Positions 25,030-36,991 of a stretch of DNA of 52,613 nt are shown in pieces. Both the position numbers and the translations under genes were made by a program. The stretch's first letter is position 1; each line of letters starts with the position of its first letter. Below the pieces are notes generated by a model. It saw only the letters and a list, made by a program, of their open reading frames with translations, did no database searches and had not been told where the DNA came from. Origin of the DNA: Bigelowiella natans CCMP2755 (taxonomy: Eukaryota; Cercozoa; Chlorarachniophyceae); the NCBI GenBank assembly GCA_000320545.1, contig ADNK01002652.1, positions 1 to 52,613 on the forward strand, in the 5' to 3' direction.

Positions 25030-25648
25030 ATTGATTAAGCTTTATAGATACCTGATCTCTGCTCATTGCTTACTGTTGGTGGTAGGTTTATGGTGAGGAC
25101 AAAGAGTGCTGGATGCTTCTATTTAATGATATGTTAGCGATTACAAAGAAGGTACACCACATCCCATCAAATGAATGCCATCAGCACTTACTTCTCAATA
25201 TCAAAATTAGTCCCCTTACATGATAGGTACACCAGCTTTTTGATGTGTAGTAGTTACGATGAGAAGAGTCATTTCGTTTTTAATCGTTAGAGGAGGGTAT
25301 CCACAACCGAGCAATGCCTATTATCTCCTCATACATGATCGTTTATTGTATGTTCGAGTCCTCTCACTATTTCTCCCCAAGAATCTAAGTAGTTGTGATC
25401 AAACACCATAGAATGGATGCAAAACACGAATATGCATGTGCGTTGTATGTTAGCATTTTATGAAATGGAGATGAGTCTATATTCCAAATTTTGCCTTCCT
25501 AACTGTTCAAATGCAGCTACTGCCGTTTGGCCGGTTTTCTGTCGTGAAAAAGATCCCCGTAGATGCTACTTTCGAGCTCAGAGATGTTGATAGGTCAACA
25601 TCACTAGCCCGATATGATTTTATTCAAAATCGGAACCTTCCAAATATA

Positions 25649-25691
<43 letters not shown>

Positions 25692-26842
25692 TATATTATT
25701 AATATATCATTTCTGTATATATTATTTATCTGTCGATAATTGTGTTGGGCTGTAGTCGTTCTCCTAACCGTACCAATTAATGCTATGTGCATGTCAGTGA
25801 CGACTTCGGGGTAGAGGAGCACTCCTTCCAAATAATTAATTCCGTGGAATCTATTCAAGTACGCATCACCAAAACCATACTGAACGAGTTTACCAAGAAT
25901 GTGCATTTTTTTAAAACAAATTAAGATGGTGAAGTGATTTAATGGCGACGGCGCCGATTATTGTCCTCCTTCCACTCAACTGTGCTGCTATGCGAGAACA
26001 AAGTTTGCTGTATTTTGTAGAATAATACAGGCCGCCATAGAAGTTACACTAGCTAGATGTAGGATGGTTGAGCTTCTGAAGACATTTTAACTACCTCCCT
26101 GTGCATGGTGGCGCTTATCACGCAGGTTTATGCAAAAACGAATGCCGAGAAGGAGATGTGGTTTGCTGCGGGCAGAAGAGTGATTGAGGGCTATCAACAC
26201 GTAAGCGAAGAAGGACGTCACGATTGAAAATATACCAATGATGATTTTGTCCCTGAAACAGAGATTATAACAACGTACGAGTTGTCTGCTTTTGTATATT
26301 TGTGTAATCCTTAGCGAACCCTCACACTCCATCGTTTGAATAGGCACGACAGTGGCAGCGCGCCTAACGATTCGTCATTTTCTATCCATCTCAGACGCGC
26401 ACGAAATCGCTCAGGAATGATATGAATACCGCAATGGCGGTCCTTCAAACCGAAAGGCTGGGGTCGTGTCAAAGGTGTGATATGTGCACAGATATAAACA
26501 CATAGTTGATGAAACTGAGATGTCATCGATCTGGTGTAGTTTGCTTTACTTAAGCATTTGCACACGCACAATCAGACAACGAAGAAAGGATGGTTTGCCG
26601 TGTGGGAATCGATTTGGGATTTTCAAGAGAAGGTATTTCTTGTGCTGTATCCTGTCGACTGTTGCGGCTTCACGACATGAACGTGTTGGTTTGCCCGTAG
26701 CAAAATAAGGGGTGTTTCACTTATCGAATGATTGTGGAAGTTAGATGTGAAGATGTGAAATGAAAAACAGTTATCCACCACCTGCTCCACGCATATGTTT
26801 TTGTCTCGCTGCTTGTATCTGAAACTTTGTGTGTGTTTGCGT

Positions 26843-26876
<34 letters not shown>

Positions 26877-29395
26877 TTTGAGTCCGCCCCAGTGTTGAAC
26901 ACTGTCTCATTCGTACACCCTCATCATCCATCGCAGGCATTTGTGCACGAAGTGTGGGACTGTGTGCTGCAGTGAATGCGCGCCATACAAGGTAGGCGTG
27001 TAGATAACACTGCACTATAAAACAAAATGTAGAGGGATATGTTAACAAAGCATTTCTGGGTACATCTACAAGGACAAATCGTGCAAAAGCTGACAATCGC
27101 CCCCCTCCTTCTCTTTATGTCCTCAGATGTACATAAAGGAAGGAGATAATAAAAAGGGGCGTGTTTGTACTGCATGTGTAATGATGCTCGTTGGCAAGAA
27201 GTGCAATCGGTACAGTGCGTATTTTTTGCGTGAATATCACACACGTGCACATGTCAATTGAGGCAGAAACAAACGCTAGCACACAAACAAATAAAGATGT
27301 GTTTATTCCATATCATTATCAATATATGAATAGGTTCGCTTTTGTTTTTAATCCTTTCTATGACCCAATTCCCTTGGTGCTTCCCCGCTTTGTAGCACAC
27401 TGTACTCGCCTGAACAGCTACCAAACTCAAGATCTCGCTCTTCTCGAAGTAGTGGCCACGTAGAAGGTTTCCTTATTATTTCCTACTCTCTTAGAAATAG
27501 CCGAAAATACACCCGTATAGAACGGGTGACCCGGTGCTGTTTTCGAATGGTATTTATTAAAAAAGACTGCCCATAACACTGTTGTTTCGACTCTTGCAGC
27601 AAAATCGACAAATGCCAATAGTACTACACGTACATGGGAAAACCAGGAAAACGTTCCGAGTGGCAATAGTAGGGAAGCAGCACAGAAATCCTTTCACGGT
27701 CATTTCTGCTTTTCATTGCGAATATTTCAGTGCCTTATTTCGAAGAATAAATACTTGTTCATAGTGTGCGGTGCGGTAGCAATGTAGAGCCAACGTTATT
27801 CGGTGAAGTTACAAGGCATCTGTATTTTGAGAGATAGTCTAGGTGACGCGGTGTCGGTAGTTCTCGGTTTTTATTATTGAGCGTGATCAATGTTTTGGGC
27901 AGGAACGTTGAGGATATTACTTCTGGAAGGTTGTCAGCATGCTGTTTTTGTTGCGTCGCTACTAGGAATCTGTGTGATTGCGGAGCTGTGTTGCCGAAGA
28001 AAACGTCTAAAAATATCATTTGTTGAGAATATGTCTTGAGTAAGCCGAGATGGCCATTTTGCCACATTACATTCGTCGTTACCACTCCACGTTCATTGGT
28101 TATCAATACTACTATCATCACAATAGGTAAAAACTTGAAAATGGGTAGGCTGCACACTCCGGATCCTTTCATCATATTTTGCACTGCAGACGACCAAAAA
28201 GTAAGAGCAACATCCTCGCATAATCCTTTTTTCCAATACCAGATAGGAGAACATATAACGACGCAAACGGTGATGGTATTGTTGGCGTTTACTCGGTCTC
28301 CAACAATCAATACCAATACAGCACGTTTTTACGTACTTATGTGCATGTGTGCGCGAGAGTGTGGGGGGGGGAAGGGGAAATACTATTGGAAGAATATTTA
28401 TGTTGTGAGATTGGTTAATGATCATTAAAGGCGCGAAGCAAGACGATTAAAAAAACAACGCATCCTGAGTGGAATCAGGTTAGGAGTAACGATATCCTTA
28501 GTACTCAATGCAAGAGATATTGATAATATCAAGTAGTCAGGTGGTTTCAATATAGAACTATTAAATATTAAACACATTCGCTGAATATCACAATCATAAC
28601 AACGCACATCTCCTCACAAAGCGCATGACAACTTCGTTTCTGTCCCCTTTCCCCCCCTCTGCTGTCAAATCCAATTGGGCTGGCTATTGAAGGAGCTCCG
28701 TGTCTTCGTCGACTCGTTAGAGAACCCAATAGGTTTTAAGGTATCGCGTAGAAAGGGAAGTACCATGTCAATAATGACGGAGATGCTGACATTGATAATA
28801 ATAAGTGCAGTCGCAGCAACCATCAGTATTTTCCAACTCATGTGGTGTGTGGTGTGGAGAATCTGGCGCAGTTTCCAAATTTGGCATAAGTTATTCTCTG
28901 TGCGACTTCAACCGCCATTGCGTGTTGTCGCCCCATATTTCCTTGGAAAGAACACAAAAAATTCTATAAATTGTATTTTTGTTCTGAAGGTTCATGATGC
29001 GAGGAGCCTCTCTAAGCATGCTGTTATCGGACATGGCTCCTTCACCATTAATCACCTCGCGGTCAATACATTATAACCCACACAAAATCGACTTGTTCTG
29101 TCGTAGTGTTGGAAAAGAGTGCATTACATGATATTTTTCCTAATTTCATAACGGCGGTGTTTGATCCCATTTCATCGGGATATATCTTTAGGATGCCATG
29201 GCGAGAGATATGTGGCTTTTGGCTATTTTAGATGGGAGGTCGTCAGGATATATCCATGTTAAGGTAATACTTCGGACACCATCGGTGTGACATACATTAG
29301 TACTAAGGGTTTAACTCCATCGTTTGTATGGCATCATGCAGGTTCAATTTTTAAAAGCTTTTAAGAAAAAAATACTCCGGCAGACCAGATACTAA
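22133..29395 (+). CDS. Rho-family guanine nucleotide exchange factor with DH, PH, FYVE and C2 domains (27 exons)
   Basis: Exons: 22133-22246, 22291-22448, 22542-22628, 22832-22985, 23182-23262, 23462-23548, 24000-24089, 24331-24443, 24662-24741, 24936-24952, 25086-25151, 25517-25593, 25798-25858, 26126-26200, 26395-26474, 26576-26632, 26937-26991, 27127-27209, 27396-27448, 27600-27668, 27903-27929, 28127-28200, 28431-28478, 28693-28740, 28990-29061, 29192-29263, 29342-29395 (TAA). Total 2052 nt, 683 residues, every phase consistent. Residues ~1-35: Pro-rich, with SH3-ligand-like RPLPPLPP. DH domain: IADELLATERTYVKWL, LLIAPVQ then RIPRYGLLINEYIKYT. PH domain: WMLLFNDMLAITKK and NAEKEMWFAAGRRVIEGY. 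FYVE-like: FKRRHLCTKCGTVCCSEC and GRVCTACV. C2: LRILLLEGKNLKMG, TPDPFIIF, TTHPEWNQ and DGRSSGYIHVK. Expected to activate a Rho/Rac/Cdc42 GTPase at phosphoinositide-rich membrane. Related to FGD proteins but with C2 in place of the second PH. The start is an ATG followed by a poly-C run. Confidence 0.92.
23371..23428. repeat. (TA)n microsatellite, intronic
   Basis: Two TA tracts separated by TTTA, in the RhoGEF intron 23263-23461. Confidence 0.9.
24209..24330. repeat. (TA)n then (CT)n; the CT tract abuts a 3' splice site
   Basis: A TA tract (24209-24249) and a CT tract (about 24295-24328) end directly at the AG before the RhoGEF exon 24331. The microsatellite therefore serves as the polypyrimidine tract of this acceptor. 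Confidence 0.85.
25654..25686. repeat. (TA)n microsatellite, intronic
   Basis: TA repeat in RhoGEF intron 25594-25797. Other repeats in introns of this gene are (CA)n at about 25002-25026 and (GT)n at about 26850-26876. Confidence 0.9.
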
Positions 29396-29589
29396 TGTCG
29401 AGCTATTGTTTCTTCGAGAATCAACAACTAAAGGCAAAAGACGCTTTTGCAACCTTTTGGACAGCTCTAGAGCTCGACAGAATCGAACTTGTGCATGCAC
29501 TGATGCACGTTTTGTGTCTAGACTGCCTTGCGCTGCATCGTCCATTGTCAAGCTAGCACGGCTCACATTTCCATTTGGTGAACCCATTC

Positions 29590-29960
29590 ATGATCAAAGC
29601 ACACGCTAGCACGTCTCATGCTGTTCTTCTCATTCCACGCACAACCCTAGAACTTCTAGACTTTCTGCTGTGCGCGTTGGCTAGTTGGCGCGAGCGAACT
29701 CATCATCCATCTGGCTAGCTAGCCATCTCTCGGAATTTTCTTCCGAGCTAGCGAGGGCCGTCTAGCCGTCACGTTTCTCACGAAAGCTAGAAAGTCCCAA
29801 GAGACAATCGCGATGTGTCATGTCTGGGGCACAAGAATCAAAAAATCAAAAAAAGAGCCCACCTCCCCACACTCCCCTTCGCTAGCTTCGGGGTTTGTCT
29901 CAAGTAGTTTGTTTTGGCTGGGCTCTTGCTAGCTTGGTGAAGATTCTAGTTCCTTTGCAG
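29590..29960. other. CTAG-rich island downstream of the RhoGEF gene
   Basis: About twelve CTAG tetramers in ~350 bp by eye, including CTGGCTAGCTAGCC at about 29711, with short inverted arms around it (GCTAGC and CCGAG/CTCGG words). Lies in the tandem interval between the RhoGEF stop (29395) and the BT1 start. Confidence 0.7.
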
Positions 29961-30488
29961 CACCATGCACCTCCAATTTGCTGCTTCCTGTTCTTCCAGG
30001 CCGTTGACGAAAACAAACCAGAGTGGGTAGGTAGTTTTTCGGAGAGCGACAGAGTACATCTAAGTAATCGGAATCAGCGAGTTTCTCTTTGTTGCAGGCA
30101 GTGACAACGCTAACACCCAGTGTGTGTTTGTGCAAATCAATTGATGTTAGTGCTTCAAAGAGCGCTATGGGCGTCTCGATTGTCGCACGGTGAAAACCCC
30201 ATCTTATTGAAGAGAAAATACCTTTCCTCTTAATGTCGCTCTTCGTTTTTCGCATGATCACCGGAATTAGTAGAGGAAAAGAGAAGTGGGATGATGTCGC
30301 ATGTGGACGACTGAGGGCATTTGAGATGAAGCTTAGTTGATGTGCAACTTCCTTGGGAATACCAAAGGCAATCGGCAGCAAGCAACCCCTGCCTCCTCCC
30401 CTCCCTCCTCATCCAAAACCGGTGCAAAAATTTGTCACTTCTGGGGGTACACGACACGACGAGCATAGGCGCCGGGACATTTTGATTG
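29961..30488. promoter_or_regulatory. Upstream region of the BT1 transporter gene
   Basis: No CTAG cluster. One short piece at 30001-30027 has an acceptor-like TTCTTCCAG before it and a GTAGGT donor after it, so it could be an untranslated or alternative first exon. No core promoter motif recognised. Confidence 0.3.
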
Positions 30489-32507
30489 ATGACGATAGGC
30501 ATGGAAGAAGAAAACAGTCGCAGTCGGTCTGAAAACCGACCGGTGGTTCCTTCTAAGCAGCTGTCATTAGAGGAAGAATCCAAATTAGACGACGAAGAAT
30601 CTTTGTGGAAGGGGTCGGAAGAGAGTAGCACTGATGCGCCAATTGGCAAGCTGCATGATCTAAACTTGCCGGCATATTTGAAGTATAACCCATTTTTCTA
30701 CATGGTCGCCACGGTGAGGCGCTTCGTCGATTGGCTTCAAGGCTTATCCAGTCAGGCAACGGCCGGCCTACTGCTCTCGATTTTCGCGGTGCAGCATCTT
30801 CAAAAGGGCCTGGTGCAGTCCTACATGAGCAATGCAATGTCATTCTACTTCCGGGATCGCGGAGGCATCTCTGCCGATGAATTGCAGATTTACATGGCCG
30901 TTGTTATGACACCATGGGCCCTCAAAGGACTGATGGGGGTGGGAAGCGATGTCTTCGCTGTTGGTGGATATCACAAGATCCCGTTCATGCTGGCCACGTC
31001 TATAGGCGCTATCTTTGCGTTATTCACACTTGGAACTTCGCCCCAGCTTTCCATCCCTGCGGCTCTGATGTGCCTCTTCATTGGCCAAATGCATATCGCC
31101 CTCAACGACCTACTCATAGAAGCGCGGTACTCCGAGAAGATCCAGCAGAACCCTAGCATAAATTCAGACATGGGTTCCTTTGTTTGGGGGGGCATGATGT
31201 GCATGTCATTCGTCGCAGTTGGGACGGTGGGAATCGTGATATCGACGCTGGGAGCTCGTTACGTCTTCGCACTTGTGTGCGCCCCGATTGCTTTGGGAAC
31301 CATTCCAATAGCGTTCAACCTGCTTGGTGATAAGCGCTTGGTGGGTGAAAGGAGCTCCTGCTGCGTCCACGTCGATACAACTATTTTACAACGCCAAGGT
31401 ATCACTACTGGGATCTAACTTTAATTATTTTTCAAAAAAACACCTTTGTCACCCGTATCTACCTGAAAGCTGACCAGCGCAAAATAATATCAATAATTAC
31501 ATTTCCGCTTTGAACGTTCTCTTTGTGATGTTGTTTTCCGTACAGGGTGGGACTTTACGAAGCTCGCTGTGCTAATGACGGTGCTAAGTTTGGGCCTGGC
31601 AGCCTCCGGAATCCTTGTCGATGACATCAACTTTAACTTCGGGCTCTCGATTTCGTGCGGAATCGTCACGATTATCGGTTTCTACATTTACACTCCCCGC
31701 ATGATCGCAAACGTAAATGCGTACACGCTGATCCAAACGCTCTTCTCGTGCAGCATCGAGGGAGCGACCTTCTACTTCTTCACGGACGGCCCGGAGCAGT
31801 ATCCTGAAGGCCCTCACTTCTCCGACTGGTTCTACACGACGGCCATTGGCCTCGTTGCGGCTGGCACCGCAATTCTCGGGATCGTCTTATTCAACCTCTA
31901 CCTTGGGGACCAGAACTATCAGACGATTTTCACGTGGTCCACTCTAGTGTACTCCTCGCTCTCCCTCGTCAACGTCGTCGTCTACAAGCGCTGGAATGTG
32001 GCTTGGGGCGTGTCGGATAAGGCGTTTGTCCTAGGCTCGTCGGCGCTGACGACTGTCATCTCCGAGTTCAACTACATGCCAGCGGTGATGATTATGTCAC
32101 GGCTGTGCCCGAAGGGCATGGAGGCGACGATGTTCGCCCTGCTGGCAAGCGCTTCCAACCTCGGCGGCAACATCTCGAGCTACTCCGGCGCTTTCGTGCT
32201 TGACTATTTCAATGTGCGGCCAGACGGATCTGCTGATGAGAGCGATCAGTTCTCCAACTTGTGGCTGGTGTCCCTCATCACCTCTGTTCTTCCTTGCCTC
32301 CCCCTCCTCTTACTGCCGTATCTCATTCCGAACGCAAGGCCGACAGATCCTCTCCCGGGCATTGATGATGCTGACGACGAGGACGATCACGAGGGTGGTG
32401 TTGATAAGGAGAAGCAGTACGGTGTGAGGGGCCAAAATGACACAGCCAGGTTGCTCTCCGATGACGGGGGGGGAGAGGAGAATGAGGGAGAAGAAGAAGA
32501 AGAATAA
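30489..32507 (+). CDS. BT1-family folate/biopterin transporter (2 exons)
   Basis: Exons 30489-31398 and 31546-32507 join in phase 1 and give about 623 residues ending in TAA. Major-facilitator-type carrier of the folate-biopterin transporter family known from kinetoplastids, apicomplexans, plants and cyanobacteria. It should be polytopic in the plasma or an organelle membrane and import folates or pterins. Family features include the soluble N-terminal segment before the first helix, FFYMVATVRRFVDWLQGLS, RYSEKIQQNPSINSDMGSFV, HFSDWFYTTAIGLVAAGTA, and the helix FALLASASNLGGNISSYSGA. The C-terminal ~50 residues are acidic and cytosolic. A second in-frame ATG lies at 30501. It has one intron against 5-27 exons in its neighbours, and exon 2 favours C or G at third positions. 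The actual substrate is not determinable. Confidence 0.9.
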
Positions 32508-32830
32508 GGGGGAGGAGGAGGTGCAGGTCATGGGGAGAATGCTAGTTTTATCGGCTATTTTATGAATTTGGGAAGCAAGAATGCATAGAATGAAGATGAG
32601 GAGGACATCTAAGTGGAACCATCCCAGCTGATGTTAATACGAAAATGCTGCGTAATAGTAGCAGCTGAAGATGCGCTGGATAATGCGAGAGAAATATCCT
32701 CCCATGACCGAACATAGAATCGAAACTGTACCATGGCACAAAGTCGGATGAATTGCCCAGAATGCTAGCACATTCATATAAATAGGTCAGAGAAAAGCGC
32801 CAGAAAAACAATTACAGTTTCACTCATGAA
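32508..32830. other. 3' flank of the BT1 gene
   Basis: No gene seen. GGA-rich just after the stop, then mixed sequence. Confidence 0.4.
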
Positions 32831-33440
32831 ATATTGTATCCCTACGCGCACGCGACACGACATGCATGAAGTAGAGGTATCTATGCATTGGGCGTGCCAT
32901 ACTACTTATTACCTACTCTCATGCGTGAAATCGTTATATGTATTTGTAGCAACACAAGCCGATCTACGCTTCGCTTGATTGTTGAGCTCATTAGCACGCT
33001 AGCACGCTTGCGCTGTCTAGCTGTCTAGCTGTGCATGCATGGTCAGATGTACCAGTATAGCTTCTACTGTGATGAGCTGTGAATCTGCAAGCGTCTAGAT
33101 GTGATTGTTTGTTTTCAGCCTGCTAGCATGCTCTAGCTAGCATGTGCTAGTTTAGTAGTATGCATCGCATCGAGTAGTGAATTAACAAATTGTTTATTTG
33201 TGATTGATACGAGCCGTAGAGTGTGCACTCGTTTGTCATTATTGCACGCACATGCTAGCATGCGTGCTTTGGTATTCTTCTGCATTCTAGATTTTCGCAA
33301 GATGAGTCAGCATTTATGATTGATATGCTGAAGATCAAAAAAATTGATTAAAACTTCTGCATTGATTGCCGATGATACTACACGAACGTACGTGCGAGCA
33401 TGCATGCCAAACACCAACTCATCATCTAGTCTCATGATTC
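32831..33440. other. CTAG/GCATGC-rich island downstream of the BT1 gene
   Basis: About ten CTAG tetramers by eye, with GTCTAGCTGTCTAGCTGTGC at about 33017, CTCTAGCTAGCATG at about 33131 and several GCATGC words. No coding frame supported. Confidence 0.7.
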
Positions 33441-34554
33441 GAGCTCATCATTTGCCGCACTCCTCACCCGAGTGTGGACGACGCAACACACTAAAGTTAT
33501 TGCCAACCGGTCGCATCGAGGAAGAAGAGGAAAGAATGATGTGATTTACACCGTTTTGATGGTACCACAAATAGCAACGTATCACCAGCGCACGGACACG
33601 ATAGGAAAGATACCCATAGATAGATGGTAACAATATGACGACCGGGAAGTAGCGAGGAGAATCATTCAAAAGCACGCATTGAGTCCCGATTTTGGAGCAG
33701 GTACCATTTCAATCATAATCAGCATGAACGTCGGCCCAGAAAATCCATAATTTACGATGTAGGCCATTAAAAAAAATACACAACAAAAATGACATCGAAA
33801 ATGTTAGAGGTGATGAGGTCTGGCTTGATGATGGGTGCAGAGTTTGTATCGTGAGCTTGTTTCACCTTGTAGCATAGCGATGATGCACACACGGCGTTTG
33901 ACGCGTCGGGACATCCTAGAGAGTATTCAGCAACAAATTTAGTCTTTCGATAAGATAATCTGCATTTTCCTTGAACTACGGAGAAAATAATGATTTGTTA
34001 TCATGTAAATTGTCGCATGATCATCGCCGATATCATGGCCCTACCTTTGCACACTGCACATCCTTGACTATCGGCTGAGTTCGTGCAAGAATTAAATTAA
34101 ATATATGTCATCTCTATACACCCCCTGACCCACCAGCATCTGCACACGATAAGCTCATAACATTCATTATACATTTTACACGCGGTGCCTTTTGAATCGA
34201 GAGGATAGTACACTATTGCTAGTTTTTCTGAACGTGCCGCGCACTGTCAGAGAAATTTTTAGTGCTGTAATAAAGCATACCGAGAGGGTCTCCATCGCAT
34301 CGATCCTCCGCTGTGAATGAGCACATATACACAACACAACCGACTCAACCATTGGCTCAGAAGGGAAGCATATGGGATTTTTCCTTTTAGACCAACGTCT
34401 CTCGTCACATGGTGATATGCTCCGTTGTTCGTGCTGCCACTCTAATACTGCGCGTGCGTTGGTTCTCACCATTTCCGAGATGAGCGCTGCCATCGGATTC
34501 GAACGCTACGTGGCCAACGCATTTCTGGGAAAATTCACACACAAATATTTACAC

Positions 34555-34568
34555 ACACACACACACAT

Positions 34569-34628
<60 letters not shown>

Positions 34629-34737
34629 TATAATATATATATATATTTATATTCGACTACCATTCCGTTCTGCGACTACCATTCCGTTCGTTGGATGATC
34701 AACACATTGGAAGCCCTCTGGGCAGCAGCTTCTGAGA

Positions 34738-34772
<35 letters not shown>
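34555..34772. repeat. (CA)n, (TA)n tracts and a 19-bp tandem duplication
   Basis: CA/TA repeats at about 34550-34620 and a further TA tract at about 34738-34772. Between them, at 34654-34690, the 19-bp unit CGACTACCATTCCGTTCTG occurs twice in tandem. Confidence 0.85.
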
Positions 34773-34773
<1 letters not shown>

Positions 34774-35130
34774 CATTTGACGATGCCTCAGTGTGAGAGG
34801 AATGATGATGCGTAAAATGTGAGATTGGATCTCGATTCAGGAACGCAACAGACACGAGTGCGCAAGAGCAATGGATAAAATGAATGTAACGAACTACAAC
34901 CTTGACTAACAAGATACTGAATGAAAAACTATCAAGAGGAAAAGAAGGTAGCGCTATGGAATCGAAAATCAACAAGAAACTGCATTCAAATCAAGGGGGA
35001 TTCGGAAATATGCAATGGATGGTACCCGTGCTGGTAACAGCACACAGCATCACCTGATCATGTGTAAGTTATGGAGTATAAATGTTTGTGTGTGTGTGAG
35101 TGTGTATGTGTGCTGTGTGTTAATTCTTCT

Positions 35131-35136
35131 ATAGTC

Positions 35137-35189
<53 letters not shown>
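35131..35189. repeat. (CT)n microsatellite
   Basis: A CT tract with few interruptions, upstream of an acceptor-like AAATTCCAG near 35232. It may be a polypyrimidine-rich intron end. Confidence 0.9.
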
Positions 35190-35193
<4 letters not shown>

Positions 35194-36991
35194 TTTCTCA
35201 CTCATTTTCTCTCTCCATTTATTAAATTCCAGGCACTTTGTTGCACGTACCCGGAAAGGGACACATCATTTTCGGCTGGCATTGCTACAGCATTTAACAA
35301 CACAAATTATTTCATCAGCTAAAATCATGACAGCATTACCGAACAACAAACTATTCGATGCTACACGCACACGAGCGGAAAAGACATGAAAGAAAGACGT
35401 TGTTGTACTAAATACACGTATATCCGCATGTTGGTGGGTGTTGGCTATTTAGCCACTGCCGTTCCAAACCAGCAATCCATATAGTTCCGGTAGAAAATAA
35501 CAAATATTTGTTGCGGCGAAGATGTATTGCGAACGGTGCAAGTGGGTTCCACATATCACAGAATTTTCCATGTCTGTTTCTATCCTCATCTCAGGATGTA
35601 TTATTTTGAAGAGAATCTATCTTTACGTTTTGTTGTTTTGGTTATTCCTACTACCTTGTTGTTTTTAAATAAGCCCTTACTGGGGTCTCGAAGTGATACC
35701 TGTATACGTGTTTCGTGTGCGTACTTTTCTCTTGTGAATGTGAGAGAGAGAGAGAGAGAAAGTGCTTTCTCTCCAAAATCCCACCGTTGCGTTGGCTTGA
35801 TGGACGAGAAACTGAGCAGCTTTTGTGCATGTTTTCGTTTTCCTTGTCCCCACTACTATGGCTCTAACACCGAAGTGCTGTTGATGAAGTGGCAAGTGAA
35901 ACGCTAGTCCGAAAATCCAGAAGAAAGACCAGAATCTGTTTATGTAAGTTGTGCTCTTAAATTTTGAACAATGTTGGTAGATTTTTAAGAAGGCCACGAA
36001 TTCGCTCAATCATCGCACACAGAAAATTTGGGTCTTAAATTTGAACAACGCATCTGAATTCTATCTCCTCCCCTGCCCCAAAGGAAACCTAGCTGCCTTC
36101 GACGCAGCCTTGCCCCAATCGAGGTCAGCCATTATATTTGAATTATTTGTTTTAAAAAAAACTTTTCAAGTCGCGCATGCTTATCTAAATAAAAAATCGG
36201 CTTAAATCATTTCATTTGCCGTTTTCATAGTAGCGACAGCATGATAATAGCATCGCAGGCTTGTTTATCGCAAAATTAAGGAATGCGGAAAACCCCCTGA
36301 GTTCGGACGGTGATGCTTGTTGCTACGCCAGATTTCGATGAAAATAGTAGGTCAGCAGAAAGTTAGGGGAAATCCCGAAATTATTGGGACGAATTTTCCT
36401 TCTCTCGTTGGTCTTTGTGGAATGACTCCGACGAAGGGATAAGAAGAAGACAAATGACATCCATTGGAGAATTCGAAGGAATTCCTGGCATTTAGCCCAA
36501 AAACGGGCTGCAAAAGAGCGCATCATTTCACGATTGCCTCTTCCACATTCCGGAATCTACGGTATGGCACTTGTAGCACCACCGGCTAGCAAAAGGAAAT
36601 CGACGATGATATCGTGAAAACCCCCTCAATTCGCGCCGATCGACAACGCAAAAGCAAACTAAAGGGTAACTCGGACGCCGTGTAAACTCCACATTGAGTA
36701 CTCAATAGCTCTAGAGCACGGAAGCCTTCACAAAGGACAAAGGAAAGCGAGAGGTAAAAGGGGAAAAGACAAGTAACAAGGTATCGGAAGCCATTTCTTT
36801 GCCCTACTAGTCCATGTGATATGCATTATGGAGTTCGAAGCGCGTGCGGGGTTTGGACTCTCTCATTTTGCTCAAAATTTCTCTTCGGGAAGAGAAAGAA
36901 AAAAGCCAAATGATGAAGGCCGTTGTTTATGAACATAGCTCAATTTTAGAGACAAAGATCTTCGTTGCAGGAGGAAACAAAGCTGGATACA

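Larger units (their letters stand above)
33441..36990. other. Unresolved region, perhaps parts of one or two split genes
   Basis: Several protein-like fragments occur on both strands without a consistent chain: about 34393-34530 (+) after a CTTTTAG acceptor, a short open piece near 34690-34737 (+), about 35233-35322 (+) after an ATTCCAG acceptor, and 34176-34493 (-), which starts with Met and is open for about 105 codons. Phases could not be joined and no family is recognised. The region also holds long (TA)n and (CT)n tracts. Confidence 0.3.

Noticed and set aside
27582-27764. Frame QNRQMPIVLHVHGKTRKTFR as C2-linker coding
   Set aside because: Using the donor at 27449, the alternative phase joins the 27-bp exon 27903-27929 and the C2 domain with all phases consistent, so that reading was preferred.
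30914-31204. Open frames overlapping BT1 exon 1 in other phases and strand
   Set aside because: They overlap a long family-supported exon and have no splice or domain support.
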